Assembly: GCF_014066305.1 (NCBI RefSeq)
Contig: NW_023501083.1
Coordinates: 124,001 to 188,000, forward strand
DNA: 64,000 nt
Source of the DNA: Letharia columbiana
Lineage: Eukaryota; Ascomycota; Lecanoromycetes; Lecanorales; Parmeliaceae
Direction: 5' to 3'
In this document: positions 11,601-26,100 of the stretch, in pieces
How positions within the stretch are numbered: position 1 is the first letter of the stretch
Layout of the letters: every line of letters begins with the position of its first letter
Made by a program: the position numbers and the translations under genes
The notes under the pieces: generated by a model
What the model was told of the DNA's origin: nothing
Databases searched by the model: none
The model's input: only the letters and a program-made list of their open reading frames with translations

Positions 11601-14166
11601 TATCTAGGTTTATTATTTATATCGCATTTATTTTCTCTTTCTCTATCTTCTACTTATTTAATTACTATTATAATATTAAATTCGTAATTATATTATTTTT
11701 AAATAAATATATATCTTCTTCTCTTACAATAATTAGAGCTATTAGATTATTAATATTATTAACTATATCGCGATTCGTAATATCGAAAAACGCGTGTGAA
11801 AAAATTGGTTTTCGCTTTCTATAACCTCGTAGATATCTAATAAGTTTACTATTATTTTTATATTATTTTTTATAAAAGCGATATATTTAATATATATTCG
11901 CTTATCTATTATTAATTAATTATAAAATATATATTCTTTAATAATTAATAATATATTAATACTTTAGCGAATATATATTACTACTCTAGCCTTACTTATT
12001 ATAAAGTTTAATTTCAACTTTATATTCTTTATAGTTATATAAAAGATATTTATAAATTTATATATAAAAAATATCTTATATTAATAGATATTTATAAAAA
12101 GAAAGAGTCTATAACGAGCTATTTAGAAGAGAAATACTTTTATTACTTTTAAATATTTCTTCGTATTTAATATATATATAATTAAAGCGCTTTTATATAT
12201 ATAAAACTATATTTATATATTTACTTTAAAATAGTAAAGTCGTCTATAGAGTATATAATTTAGAAGTATATATTTTATATAAAAGAAACTAATTTTACTT
12301 TAATTTAAATCGTTTAATTTAGATAGTAATATCTCTAAAAATAATTTTAAATATTATAAAAGAAATATATTAAGTCTATTTATCGTTATTTATAATATAT
12401 AATTATTTTATTATATTTAGCTAGCTAATATATCTTTATATTAAAATAAAAGCCTTTTAAATATAAATAATTAAAGTTAAACGAATTATTAAGAGTTATA
12501 TATATTTAAAGAGAAGATAATCTAATTAATCGATTTTTATAGATATAAAGAAGAAAGAAGATTAATATATCTACTAAAAAAGGAACTCGATTATCTACTA
12601 ATTAATCGAAGAGTAGATAAAAATTATATAGATATAATATTTATTAACTACTATATCTTACTATTATCTCTTATATCGAAGAGTTAAAATAAGTATTAAT
12701 TTCTAAAATATTAATTATCGAAGTAATTATTATCGCTTAAATTCTATCGAAGATTATTAATTTCGAAATTATTAATAGAGAATAGATCTTAGAAAATTTA
12801 TATTATTATTAAATAAATTTATATTTCTATTAGATATAGTAGCGAAATTCGTATTTCTATTATTAATATACGCATTACTAATTTTAACGCTAATTAAAAC
12901 TTCTATCGAAGTTTCTACTAGTAATTAATTAAAGTTAATTAAAAATATAATATACTAATATTTAATTAAGATTATCGAGATAATTATTAATAAAATTAAT
13001 ATTAATCGAAGTTTACTTATAATTAGTTAAAGTTAATCGAAGATATAATATATATTTCGAGAAATAATATCGAATATTCGACTCGAATTCTATAGCCTTA
13101 TTTAAATTTCTTTTATCTTATATCTTACTTAATCTAACGCGCATTTTCTTATCACCGCATTATATATACTATTATATCGATATTTATATTTTCTTTAAAC
13201 GATATACTTATAATAGTAGCGCTTATTAAAATCGACGTCGCTAAATTAGACGTTATCGTAAACCGAGATAATATTTATAAAGAATTTCGATTTTTAGAGC
13301 TTATATTTAAAATAATAAAAGAGGAGTTCTCGCGCTAACTAAGATATAAAGACCTTTTAAGAAAAGTTTATAAGATAGTAGAAGAGAAAGATTAATATTA
13401 TTATAAGTAAGATTATTTAATCGCTATTTATTTCTAATTATATAACCGCGTAAAATCTTAGCTTTCTTCTTAAATTCTTATATAAATTAATTTTATTAAT
13501 TAATAAGATATCTATAAAATAAGAGAAGTAATTATTTAAGAGGGAATTAATAAAAACGTAGAAAGATAAATATACGAAGATCTAGAAGCTCTTAACGATT
13601 AAGAGATTAATAAATCTCTATTAATTTAATAAATTATTAACCAAAAATCCTTTTAATATTAACTCTCTTTAACTTATTATTATTAATAATTTAAATAAGT
13701 ATAAGCTTATCTTTATTTAGAAGTTAATAGATAATCTAATAATAATCTCTTAATTCTAAGAGTAACTTAGTCTTAAAGCTCTTATTACTTATTTTTAATT
13801 AAAATAATTCTAGAATAATATTAATAAAAATCTTATAATATTATCTCGTCTAATTTATAGAGTAAATAATATAAGCTTAATTATAAATAATAATAATAAT
13901 TTATAAGAGATATATAAGTATTAGAAGTAAGTATATATATTCGAATAACGAATATTCTTATAACGCGTAATTAAAGATTTATTAATCTCGCTTTTTTATA
14001 TTAATAATAAGTATTAATATTAATTCTAGCTTCGATTAAAATATTAGATATCGAAGTTAATATCTTTAAAACTTCGCGAGATTTATTAATATACTTATAT
14101 TCTTAATCTTAATAATCTTTTAAGATACTTAAGTATTTAACTTTTCCTTCTATTAAGTTAAAGTAA
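8677..14166. other. RIP-mutated sequence, no identified gene
   Basis: Inside the 19.7-kb TIR interval. AT-rich, CpG-retaining, without recognisable domain motifs on either strand. Scattered coding-like stretches near 13,310-13,650 on the plus strand may be the 5' part of the decayed gene that follows. A small inverted repeat is listed separately. Confidence 0.5.
11888..11980. repeat. Imperfect inverted repeat
   Basis: The left arm near aatatatattcgct (about 11,889-11,902) and the right arm agcgaatatatatt (about 11,966-11,979) are reverse complements. The sequence between them is also partly self-complementary (attaattaatta / taattaataat). It may be a short nested element or just AT-rich symmetry. 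No function is inferred. Confidence 0.5.
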
Positions 14167-16985
14167 GTCTTAAAATTTTTAATCTCTTTTAATCTTTATA
14201 ATACTCTACCTTAACTTAATTCTATCGAAATTTTACTTTCTCTTTATTCTACTATTACTCGATCTTTAATTTTATTACTTAATTTACTTAATATTTATAA
14301 AAAGAATAAGATAGATTTCTAATTTATTAATATTAGCTCGAATAAGAATAATTCTTAATTATAAATCTATTATTATTCTCTATAAAAGAAGTTCGTTAAT
14401 AATCTAATAAATAATATCGCTATACTTAAAACTTATAAGAGTAATAATACGCTTTCGCTATAAGAGGGAAAGCGTTTAATAATAAAAGATACTATATTAA
14501 TAAAGCTCTTAATTAAATAAGATTATATTCTTTAATTAATTAATTCTTATAATATTAAGATTAATAAGATTATAAGTTAAAGAAAGATATAGAATAATAT
14601 AAAGATCGACGATAAAGATCTAATATTAGAATATATATTCGAGTACTATTAATTATTTATTCTTTATATTAATTAATATAATAGAAAAATAAAGCTCGAT
14701 AAGAAAGGGAGATTTTAATAATTTAATATAACTTAGTAAATTATAGAGTAAGTCTTATAGCTTAATTATAATAATATAAATATTAATAATATTCAAATAT
14801 TTAGAGACTTAGATTATATCTTAAATCCGCGAGAGATATTAATTTCTATTATTTTAAAGATTTATTAACTCTATAATTTAATATAGCGACGCTTTTAAGT
14901 AAATATCTATAAAGAAGCTATTAATACGAATAAGCTTAACTTTAATAAAATAAATATATTTAATTCTTTTATTTAACTCGCTAATATAAATATTTCTTTA
15001 GACTTTAATATTATTAATAAATTAAATATTTAAATAATAACTTACTCTACGATTTAATATCCTCGAAGAATACTAGAATATTACTATCGTCGAAATCTTT
15101 AAGAAATCTCTCTTTGCGAATAAATATATCGTATTAGAGTTTGTTTAAAAAGATTAATAGTTTTAATACTCTTCGATTAAGATACTTAATATTACTTATT
15201 TATATAAAAACGAAGTAAACTATATAGCTTAAATAATATTTAAAATAGAATTCTTTCTTATTATTATTCTAGTAAAGACTTTAATAATCTAATTTATAAA
15301 AATTACTAAACTTATAAATCTTAATAATCGCGATATTATATAACTTCGCGTATTTTATATATATAGATTAGCTCGATATAATAGAGTTAACGCTAAGCTT
15401 TTAATCTCTATAAATATTAAATTATTTAAATATATAATTAATAATAAAGCTTAATCTAAATAAGAGAGATTCTTAATTTTAATAATTTTTAAGTTATATA
15501 AGAATTATATAAAAGCTATAATTAAAGATAAAGGGAAATTTAAATATAACTTCGCTATTAATTAGATTTACGTTAATAAGTTCTATAATATAAAATTAAA
15601 TATTATTTTAACCTCTATATTAATTAACGTCTATAAGATAGAGTAATTTAGAATTATAATTAATAATCTCATAAATATATAAAAACTATATAAGAAAGAA
15701 TAAGTATATTATAATAGACTAGCGAAGAAGTATAAATACTATCTATTATTTATATATAGATACTTAGTTATATTATAAATTAAATTCTTTATAGATATAA
15801 TAGCGATAATTCTCTTGATAAAGTAGTTATAATAAGAGATAGATCTTATTATATTAACGATAATAGAGAAAGTATATTATAAAATTAAGAAGCGAATAGA
15901 GAATATAGAAACTCGCTCGCGTAGTTTATCGAATAAGGAGTTAAAAAGAAATATCGATAAAATATAAATAATTCTAAATAAGCTAATAATTAAATAAATA
16001 GCGAAGATAAGAATTATTAATAGCGATATTTTATTTATTAAACTTTTATTATATAAGATAAGAAAGATTATTTATATATTAAGCGAGAATTAGAGAAAAA
16101 TATTATAAAATACTAATCGAATTATTTAAGATTAAATTAAAGCGAAATATATTATATAATATAAAAAGATTATAATCTAAGATTATAATATCTTTAACTT
16201 TATTTATAACTTATACTTTAATAAAGCTTATAAGCTTTAAATAGTAATAATAATTTCGAATATTCTCGATTTCTTTAAATAATATTAATTAAAGCTAATT
16301 AATTCTAAATATCGAAATAATAAGAATTATTATAAAATAGAATAATAGTAATTAAATTTTATAAAATTAGATAATAAGAAAAATAACTAATTTTAATATC
16401 TAGAATATAATATTTATAATTACTATCTAGATAAGCTAATATAAGATATTTCTAAGCTTATCGCCTTAAAGTAATTAATTAATACTCTCGAGAAGAATAT
16501 ATATAAATATATTAAAAAATTAATTATTTTTATAAGTTCTTCTATCGTTAGTCTTATTATTAATCTAATATATTTTTCTTCTTTATCTAATTAATCTTAA
16601 ATAATATTAATAAACTCGTAATAGCTTAAATAAGAGTATTTAAATTACGAAATTCTCTAATACTTCTCGACGATTTTTTTTAAGAATTATAATAATATAA
16701 TAATATAGCCTTTCGAGAATAATAATAAATCTCGCTTTCTAGTTTTTACTAAATATTTTATAAATATAAATATAATCTTAATAAGATTCTTTCGCTTTAT
16801 AAATCTAGATATCGATTAAAAGAAATAATAGAATATTTAAGTAGATAATAAGATAATATAATTATTATAGAAAAATAAAAAGATTTATAACTACTATTTA
16901 ATATTAAATAATTTAAAAAGCCTCGATAATAAGATATTAAATCGAAATATATGAAGAGAGATAATTTAATTTTAAATATATAATA
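14167..16985 (+). pseudogene. Decayed gene, copy 1 of an internal duplication
   Basis: From 15,062 to about 16,975 one plus-strand frame can be followed for about 640 codons without a shift. It is broken mainly by TAA and TAG, as expected when RIP converts CAA, CAG and TGG. The other two frames are denser in stops in the stretches I compared. The conceptual protein is rich in Lys, Ile, Leu, Asn and Tyr, with segments such as FYIYRLARYNRV and RIENIETRSRSLSNKELKR. I do not recognise the family. A second diverged copy lies at 17,701-20,516 in the same orientation. Confidence 0.55.
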
Positions 16986-17700
16986 ATATTAGAGATAAGA
17001 ATAATAATATTAGAAATATAAATAACGCGAATATATAAATAGCTTAGATATCGCTCGTTCGATTTTAATACTACTATTATATCTAGTATTCGAGTTAAAT
17101 AAGCGATATATTCGAGTTAATTAATAGTAATAATAGATTTAATATTTAATTTTTATTAAATATCTATAATTCTTTTAATTATAAATCTTAATTATTAATA
17201 TAATCTTTAATCTAGCTTTTAAATAGTATAAATTATAATTAAATATCTAAGTTAGATAAATAATTCGAATAATTAATAAACTATTAAATTAAAATTAAAT
17301 AATTAATTATCGCGCTAATTATTAGCGTCTATAATATTATATTCTATTATTTTCCCTTTATAATTTATTATTTAATATTTATTTTATAAACTTTATATTA
17401 TAGATAATATTTAATAAAATCTCTATCGAAGCTATTTTTAATTTTAATATTGAGTTTTATCTAATATAAATCTTTTATCTTAATTTCTAAGACTAGCTTT
17501 TAATCTAAATAAATTATTAATAATATATTATATTCTTCTTTTAAACTTTATTTACTACTAAAGTAAATTATTAAATAAATCTCTATCTATAAAGAAGATT
17601 AAGCTATTTATTAAAGTACTCTAGCTTTAACCTTAACCCTTAATATTCTTCTTTTTTATATCTTTCTTTTACTATATTTCGTATAAAACGATTTTTAGAA

Positions 17701-20516
17701 AGTTTTAAAGTTTCTAATCTCTCTTAAATTTACTAATACCCCGCCTTAACTTAAATTTATTAAAACTTTACTTTCTTTCTATTCTATTATTACTTCGCCT
17801 TTAATTTTATTACTTAATTTACTTAATATTTATAAAAAGAATAAGATAGATTTCTAATTTATTAATATTAGCTTAAATAAGAATAACTCTTAATTATAAG
17901 TTTATCGCTATTCTTTATAAAAGAAATCCGTTAATAATTTAATAGATAACGTTATTATACTTAAAACTTATAAAAGTAATAATATACTTTTATTATAAAA
18001 GAAAAGATATTTAATAATAAGAGATACTATATTAATAAAGCTCTTAATTAAATAAGATTATACTCTTCGATTAGCTAACTCTTATAATATTAAAATTAAT
18101 AAGATTATAAATTAAAGAAAGATATAGAATAATATAAAGATCGATAATAAAGATCTAATATTAGAGTATATATTCGAGTATTATTAATTATCTACTCTCT
18201 ATATTAATTAATCTAATAAAAAAATTAAATTTAATAAAAAAAAAGATTATAATAATTAAATTAGATTTAGAAAATTATAAAATAAATTCTATAATTTAAT
18301 TATAGTAATAGAAGTATTAAAAATACTTATATCTTTAAAGGCTTAGAATATATCTTAAGTTTATAAAAAACCTCGATATCTATTATTCTAAAAATTTATT
18401 AGCTATATAATTTAATATAAAGATATCTTTAGATAGATCTCTATAGTAGAGTAATTAATATAGATAAGCTTAACTTCGATAAGATAAATATACTTAATCT
18501 TTTTATTTAACTCGTTAATATAAATATTTCTTTAAACTCTAATACTATTAATAAGTTAAATATTTAAATAATAACTTACTCTATAATTTAATATCCTTAA
18601 AAAATACTAGAATATTACCACTATCGAAATCTTTAAGAAATCTCCCTTTATAAATAAATATCTTATATCGAGATTTATTCGAAAGAATTAATAATCGAAA
18701 TATCTTTCTACGAATATACTTAATATTATATATTTATATAAAAACGAAGTTAATTATATAGCTCGAATAATACTTAAATTAAAATTCTTCTTAATAATTA
18801 TTCTAGTTAGAATTTTTATAAACTAATTTATTAAAATTATTAAATTAATAGATCTCGAAGACTATAATATAATATAACTTCGCGTCTTTTATATATATAG
18901 ATTAATTCGATATCGTAGTATTAGCTCGAAGCCTTTAATCTCTATAAATATTAAATTATTTAAATATATAATTAACGATAAAGCTTAATCTAGATAAAAG
19001 AGATTCTTAATCTTAATAATATTCGAATTCTATAAGAATTATATTTAAGCTAAAATAAAGAGCTTATTTATATATAACTTCGCTATCGAATAAATTTATA
19101 TCGATAAATACTATAATATAAAATTAAATACCTTCTTAACGTCTATATTAATTATTATTTATAAAATAAAGTAATCTAGAATTATTATCGAAAACCTCGC
19201 TTATATATAAAATTTAAGTAAGAAAAAGTAAATATACTATAACAGAATAGCGAAGAAGTTTAAATATTATCTATTATTTATTTATAGATATTTAATTATA
19301 TTATAGACTATATTCTTTATTAATATAGTAATAATAATTTTATTAATTAAGCAATTATAATAAGAGATAGATATTATTTTATCTAAGATAATAAAGAAGA
19401 AATATTATAATATTAAAAAGTGTATAGAGAATATAAAGTTCCATCTACGCGCTCTATCGAACGAGAAATTAAAGAGAAATATTAATGAAATATAGATAAT
19501 TCTAGATAAGCTAATAATTAAATAAATAATAAAATTAAAAATCATTAATAACGACGCTTTACTTATAAAGTTTTTATCTTATAAAATAAGAAAGATTATC
19601 TATTTATTAAGCGACGATTAAAGGAAAATTCTTTAAGATATTAATTAGATTATTTAAGATTAGATTAAAATCGAGTATCTCATATAATATAATAAGACCT
19701 AGAGCTAAGAGTATAACTTACTTAAACTTATATATAAATTATACTTTAATAAAACCTACAAATTACGCGCTATAATTATTATTCTTAATATTCTTAAATT
19801 CTCTAAGATATATTAATTAAAGCTAATTGATATTAAATATTATAATAATAAGAATTATTATAAGCTTAAATAATAGCGATTAGTCTTCTAAGCTAGATAA
19901 TATAAAGAAGAATTAACTATAATATTTATAAGATAATATATATAATTACTATCTATACGACTTAATAAAAGATATTTCTAAACTTATCGCATTAAAATAG
20001 CTAATTAATACTCTCGATAAAGATATCTATAAATATTCTAAAAAGCTAGTAATATTTATAAGTTCCTCTATAATTAATCTAATTATCGCTCTAATATAGT
20101 CTTCTTCTCTATCTTATTAAATTTAAATAATATTAATAAACTCGTAATAACTTAAGTAAGAGTATTTAAATAACGAAACTCTTTAATACTCTTTAGCTAT
20201 TTAATTTAAAAATCGCGATAATCTAATAATATAATCTTTTAAGAATAATAATAAATCCCGCTTTCTTATCTTAATTAAGTATTTTATAAATATAAATATA
20301 ACGCTAATAAGAGTTTTTCGCTTTATTAACCTAGATACTAATTAGAAGAAGTAATAGAATATTTAAATAAATAGAAGAGTAGTATAACTATTATAGAAAA
20401 ATAAAAAGATATATAACTACTACTTAATATTAAATAATTTAAAAAATCTCGATAATAAGATTTTAAATAGAAATATACGAAGAGAGATAATTTATTCTTA
20501 AATATATAATAATACT
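17701..20516 (+). pseudogene. Decayed gene, copy 2 of an internal duplication
   Basis: Aligns with 14,167-16,985 along its length at an offset of about 3,528-3,535 bp. In the middle the offset is 3,528, a multiple of three, so the two copies are in register codon by codon. For example, YNFAI is present in both, at 15,545 and 19,073. Not all differences are C/T or G/A, and some change the codon in other ways (AAT against GAA), so the copies had diverged before or alongside RIP. Family unknown. Confidence 0.55.
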
Positions 20517-23084
20517 ATATTATCTTTTTAAATACGCTATTTATAAGTATACTTAATTATTCTAAAGCTTCTATACTATTTTAATATATAATTATAATTT
20601 AATATTAAATAACTCGTAAGATCTAAATAAGAAGATTTTAAATAAGAAAGTCGAATAGAAGATACTTAACTCGAAAGTTAATATTTATAATAAATATAAG
20701 AATAATAATATAGATAAAGAAGTAAAAGATAAGATAATTTAGATATACGATAGATAGGGGAGTTAAGAGAGATATATATTATTCTTAAATAGATATTTTA
20801 AATATCTAAATAATATATAGTATAGTTTAACTTTATATTATATTATCTAACTTCGACTATTTAATTTAATTATTAATTAATCTTTTAAATAGATAGAATA
20901 AATAATATAATAGAGTTTATTAGATAGAGATCGGCCTATAAAACCTATTTCTAAATTAAGATCTTTATTAATTCTATAATATTCTTTCTAATATATTCTT
21001 CTCTAGAATTATTCTACTTCTTTTAGAATTCTATAATTTAATTAATTTTAGATATAGAATATAAGTCTTTATAAATTAGCGTCGTATTATCTTTATCTAC
21101 TCTATCTAAATTATTCTATATTAATATTAATTTAAGAATTTAAATAATATTAATTATCTCGCGTAGCTTAATAATAGAAGAGTCTAACTATAAAAAGATT
21201 TATTTCTTTTTAAAATAAGAGATAGAAAAGAGATATCTAATTAAGAGTGCGCTTAACGTTCTTTATAATTAAATAAAACTTAACGAGACCTTTAAGTAAC
21301 TAAAGAATATCTTTTTAAGAGTCTTTACGTCTAATATTCTAAGAAAATAATTAAATAATTATAAATTAAGTATAGTTATAAAAATTAATTATATATATAT
21401 ATAGATTTATAAACGTAGGCGGTTAAATAAATAATCTATCTCTATTAATAACGTTAATCTTATATTATAATTATATACCTTTAATTAAGCTAGTTTCTAT
21501 ATATATTTAAAAAGAACTATAATTAATACGCTAATATCGTCTCTTAATATTATTAAGATCTAGATATTAATTCGTATTATAATAAATAATATCGATTTCG
21601 ATATATTTATAAATATATTAAAAGAAGATAAAGTATATAATACTATAATAGATCGAATTATATATTATATCGATAATAAAGATATTAAGATTAATTATTT
21701 TCGAAAGTTTAAGATAATCGCATTATTAATATATAAGCGAGATTAGAATTCTATATTCTTTATAGTTAAAGAATATTAGATAAATAAATATTTATTTTTC
21801 ATATATATCTACTATTACTAATACGCGAAGAGATTATTTATCTTAAGAAAAGAAAAAGATAGCGAAGATATTAAGAGAAATACGTAAAGCGATATAATAG
21901 CCTAAATCGATTATTCTCACTACTAGCGAAAGGATTTAAAGTTGTAATATATATATATATAAGAAATAGTTAAATATTTATATTATAATTATTATATTCT
22001 CTAAAACTTAATTAATTTCGAGAAATTCTATAATATAAAAAGTCTATCTTACTAAAATAATCTATAATCTCTACTTTCTCTAAATATCTCCCTACGCTTT
22101 ATATAATATAAGATTTTTATCTTTAATATAGTTAACGCTTTATATTATTTAATAATATTAAACTTAAATAACTTCTAGAAAATTCGCTAATATAAGTTTT
22201 CTTTATAGACTATATTCTAATAAGCTTCGATTAAGAAAAATACGCGATCTTTATTAAATAGAGAGAGATAATATAAAAGACGTTAAAGCTAATATTTAAT
22301 CTCTATATTCTATTAATAAAAATTATAAAAAAACGATATTAATTATAATAGAAATATACTATTATATATAAAATAGCTTTAAATCGCTAAAAAGAATTAT
22401 ATATTATCTTTAATAGTTATAAAGTCTATAATAATATTATTATCGATAATTATATAAATTATAATTTTATATATAATACTATTTAGAAAATAAAATATAT
22501 TATTAATATATCGAAGTAATTATTATTAATAAGTATTTATATTAGAAGATTTATAATTATATATACTAAAATAGATATTATTTATAAAAAAATACTCGAG
22601 AATAGGAAAGTAAATAGAGAAGTATAATTAGAGTAGTAATATTTAATAATAAATAATAATTAACTTAATATTAATTATTAATAGAAAATTTATTTAATTC
22701 GAATAGAGATTATTAGCAAAAATATTATTTAGTTTAAATAGAGTATTTAAATTAAATAAGTAATCGAATTTAGATAAAGATTTAACGCGCTTTAATTTAA
22801 ATAAATTAAAAACGCGTTAATTAATAACCCCTCTTTTCAAGTTAATAACTTCTCTTTACCCTTTTATTTTTTTATCTATTTAAACGTATTTACTTTTATA
22901 TTTTATTTATTATCATCTTTAATATTTAGCATTAATTTTATTCTAACTTTTAATAATAATAAAAGATTTATAATACTTTATATTCTATTAAGTAAATTTA
23001 TTATATTTAAATTATAGAGATTATAAAGACTTTAAAATAGAATATAAAAAAGAGAATAATAATAAAGAGAGTTAAAAATATTAG
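20517..23084. other. RIP-mutated sequence, no identified gene
   Basis: AT-rich interior of the TIR interval. I see no domain motif. A short inverted repeat around taacgcgc...gcgtta lies near 22,780-22,820. Confidence 0.5.
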
Positions 23085-25640
23085 AAGGGAGAAGAAAATT
23101 AAGAAAATAGAAAATATAAATTATAATCTACTTATTTACGAAGATATTACTAATTATATATTAATAGAAAGCGAGTAAAATAAAGAAAATTAATAAGAGG
23201 AAAAGACGCGTTAAAGAATATAAATAAATAGATCTTAAGTCGCCTAAACGTCGTAGAATATATAAGCTTAAGAAGAGTATATATATAGTATCTAACTACG
23301 ACGATAATAAATTCTTAAATAACTCTATTAATCTAGAAAAAATAAAGAAGTTATTAATAATTATAATTATTATATATAATAAAGCTTTTCTTAATATTAA
23401 CGATACTCTCTTAATTTTATATACTATTATAAATATTAAAAAAGATCTCTCTTTTAAAATCGAAAATAAAGGCGAAGATCGTAAACTCGATATATTCTTA
23501 TTTAATCTATATCTTCTATTAAACTAATATCTTAATAGAAAGCGATAAAAAAACTCTTATTTAAACCTCGATTAAGTATTAAGATTATTAAATCTAGAAT
23601 AAAGAGTAGTAATATTAATTACTAATTAATTAGTTTTAAAATTAAATAATATTAATATAAACTAGCTAATATAAACTATAGAATTTAAAGTAATTCTTAT
23701 TAGCGATAAAGAATTAGAATTAATAAGACGAAATAAGAATATACTATATAATTAAATATTTAGATTAATAAATATATACTAAATTAAGATAGAAAATAAC
23801 TTATTAAGAGAAATCGCCTTTATAATAATAAAGCTAGAGTACTTTATATAAAGCTTTAATATAAAAATAAGTATATATTCTAAATATAGTAGAATAATAA
23901 TTAAATCGCTATAGATAATTTAATATTAAAAAGTATTACGCTAAATAGAGTTATTAGGCGTTATTATATTAAAGCCGCATTACTAGTATATAGCTCGTTT
24001 AAGCTCTTTATTAATATATCTATTAAATAAAATAAGAAAATTTAAAGCTTTATTAGCGTTTTTAATAATATCGAATTATATATTATTAATAGATTAGAAT
24101 AAAGAAAGATATATAAATTATACTTTATAAGATAACTTAAACGAAGATAATTATTAAATCGCGCTTTAGAATAATTTAATATAACTAAAAGAGCGCGATT
24201 ATAATATTAAAAAAGAGTATCTTAATATATTCGAGACGATAAGAGTTATCTTATTTATAATAATTATAATTAATAAAAATTTTAAATCTTTAAATCTTTA
24301 AAAGCTAAGTTCTTAATTGAAGTATTATATTAACGCGCTTAATTAAGTAATAATTAAAATATAAAGAAATTAGAGATAATAACTCTATAAGAATACTCGA
24401 TTTATATAAAGTATCGATAATTAATCTATAAATTTCGAGATAAGAAAGATATTAATATTCTTAACTAATTATTATTATTAATATTTTAAACTCTTTCTAA
24501 TAAGAATATAGCTTTTCGACTATATAAACAATTTTCATTTAACTCTAATAAAGAAAATTTAAGATATCGTTTAATCTCATCTTAAGGTCTATATAACATC
24601 GTCGCTTAAAGATTTAAAAACGATAATTAGCGACTTATTAATCGATTTTTAATTTACGCGTTAAGATTTATAAAATAAATAAAATATAGTATATTTTATA
24701 AAACTTAGATTAACTAGCTTCTTTAGCTAATAGTCTCTAAAATAAAAAACGCTTCTTATTTTAATTAATAGTTATATTATTATATAAAATTTTCTTTTAT
24801 AATAAGAGAGTATCTCTCGGATTTAGATAAAGAAGTAAGTATCTTTAATTATCCTTATTCGATAATACTATAATTCTTATAATAACTACTTTTCATTATA
24901 ATCTAAAAAATTATAATTCTAAATATTTTTATATTAAAAGATAAGATAATAAGAAAGTCGAAGATAAGCTCTTTACTATTATTCTACTACTTATATAATT
25001 ATAATACTTCTTAGAAATATATAAGTATATTAAGAAATTTTAAAGAGATATAGAATAATAGAAAAGACTTATCGTATATCATATATTACGATAACATATT
25101 CTAGAGATATACTTTAGATTAATAAAAAGATATAGAGACTCTCTAAATTAAATAATTCATATAAGAATTCGCTAAATAATATCATCGAGGAACTAGGCTT
25201 TATAAGCGTCTTAAGAGAAGTTACACTAAGGTTCGCTAATACTAAATTACTTAAGAGATTAAATTTAAACTTAATTAAAGATAATAAGAGAATCTCGTAG
25301 ACTATTAAAAAATAATTAATATATAAAATAACTAAATAAAAAGAAATCGATTTAATAAATAATAATTAGAACTTAAATCTCTCTAAGCTCGAAGTATAAA
25401 TACTCCGCGTCTTAATAAATAGAGAGAATAGATAAAAAAGGCTAAACTTTAATATATCGTTTATAGCTTTACTATAGCAAATAAGAGAAAAAACGATTTA
25501 CGAAGAGAATAAGTATTTATAAATTAATAAAGTTATATTAGATAAGAAGAAAAAATATAAAGAATATATAGCGTAGTAAATAGAATAGAAAGAGTTAGTC
25601 TCTTTATTTACTAGGCGAATTAAATAAGAATTAATAAAGG
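23085..25640 (+). pseudogene. Decayed long reading frame of about 800 codons, unrecognised
   Basis: One plus-strand frame was followed from 23,228 to about 25,640 without a change of register. Its first 100 codons (23,228-23,527) contain no stop at all, although the other two frames of the same stretch are full of TAA and TAG. Later stops are TAA or TAG, the RIP products of Gln and Trp codons, and ATG is nearly absent. The inferred protein starts basic (SPKRRRIYKLKK) and then becomes Leu/Ile/Asn-rich. No family recognised. Its place near the right end of the 19.7-kb TIR interval makes it a candidate element-encoded protein. Confidence 0.5.
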
Positions 25641-25779
25641 ATTAAGCACCGCTATAGCGCTTAAAATTTTAACTATTTAAAAATCTATATCTTAGAGATT
25701 ATAAATATTATTAATATTACAATAAGATACCGCGATAAATCTTAAATTAATAACTTCCACTAGATATTCAGAGGTATTA

Positions 25780-26100
25780 AGTTCAATTCGAATTAAATAC
25801 TCTAGAGACATCATTACAACCGGCGATATCGTTTAATTTAAATACGTTATAAATACTAATATTATTAGCGAGACTAGCTAACCTAGAATTTTTATAGATA
25901 TTATTATAATTAACAATACTATTTAACTCGAATAATTTCAAAAATCTCTCTAATATATATTTAATTAGCGGGACTAAATTTTTAATAAATATTATTATTA
26001 CTAGCAATATTATCCATCTCGAATAATTTAAAAAACCTACCTTACGTATAGTCCCTCGAATTTTTAAATATATATTATCAAATTAATAGCTTACAGTCGC
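25780..26100 (+). repeat. Imperfect ~101-bp tandem repeat near right TIR end
   Basis: Segments starting attagcgagactag (about 25,863) and attagcgggactaaa (about 25,964) are followed by similar ttttta(a/t)agatattatta and ctcgaataattt parts. Part of this stretch is less AT-extreme and contains CA and TG. A 74-codon minus ORF here (25,783-26,007) is judged to be chance. Confidence 0.45.

Noticed and set aside
15062..16975. Idea that the duplicated decayed gene is a DUF3435 tyrosine recombinase (Starship captain)
   Set aside because: Considered because of the large element size, but none of the expected recombinase motifs could be read and the element has short TIRs, which Starships lack.
25783..26007. 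74-codon minus ORF
   Set aside because: Lies over an imperfect tandem repeat, with low-complexity Ile/Asn/Leu composition and no supporting features.
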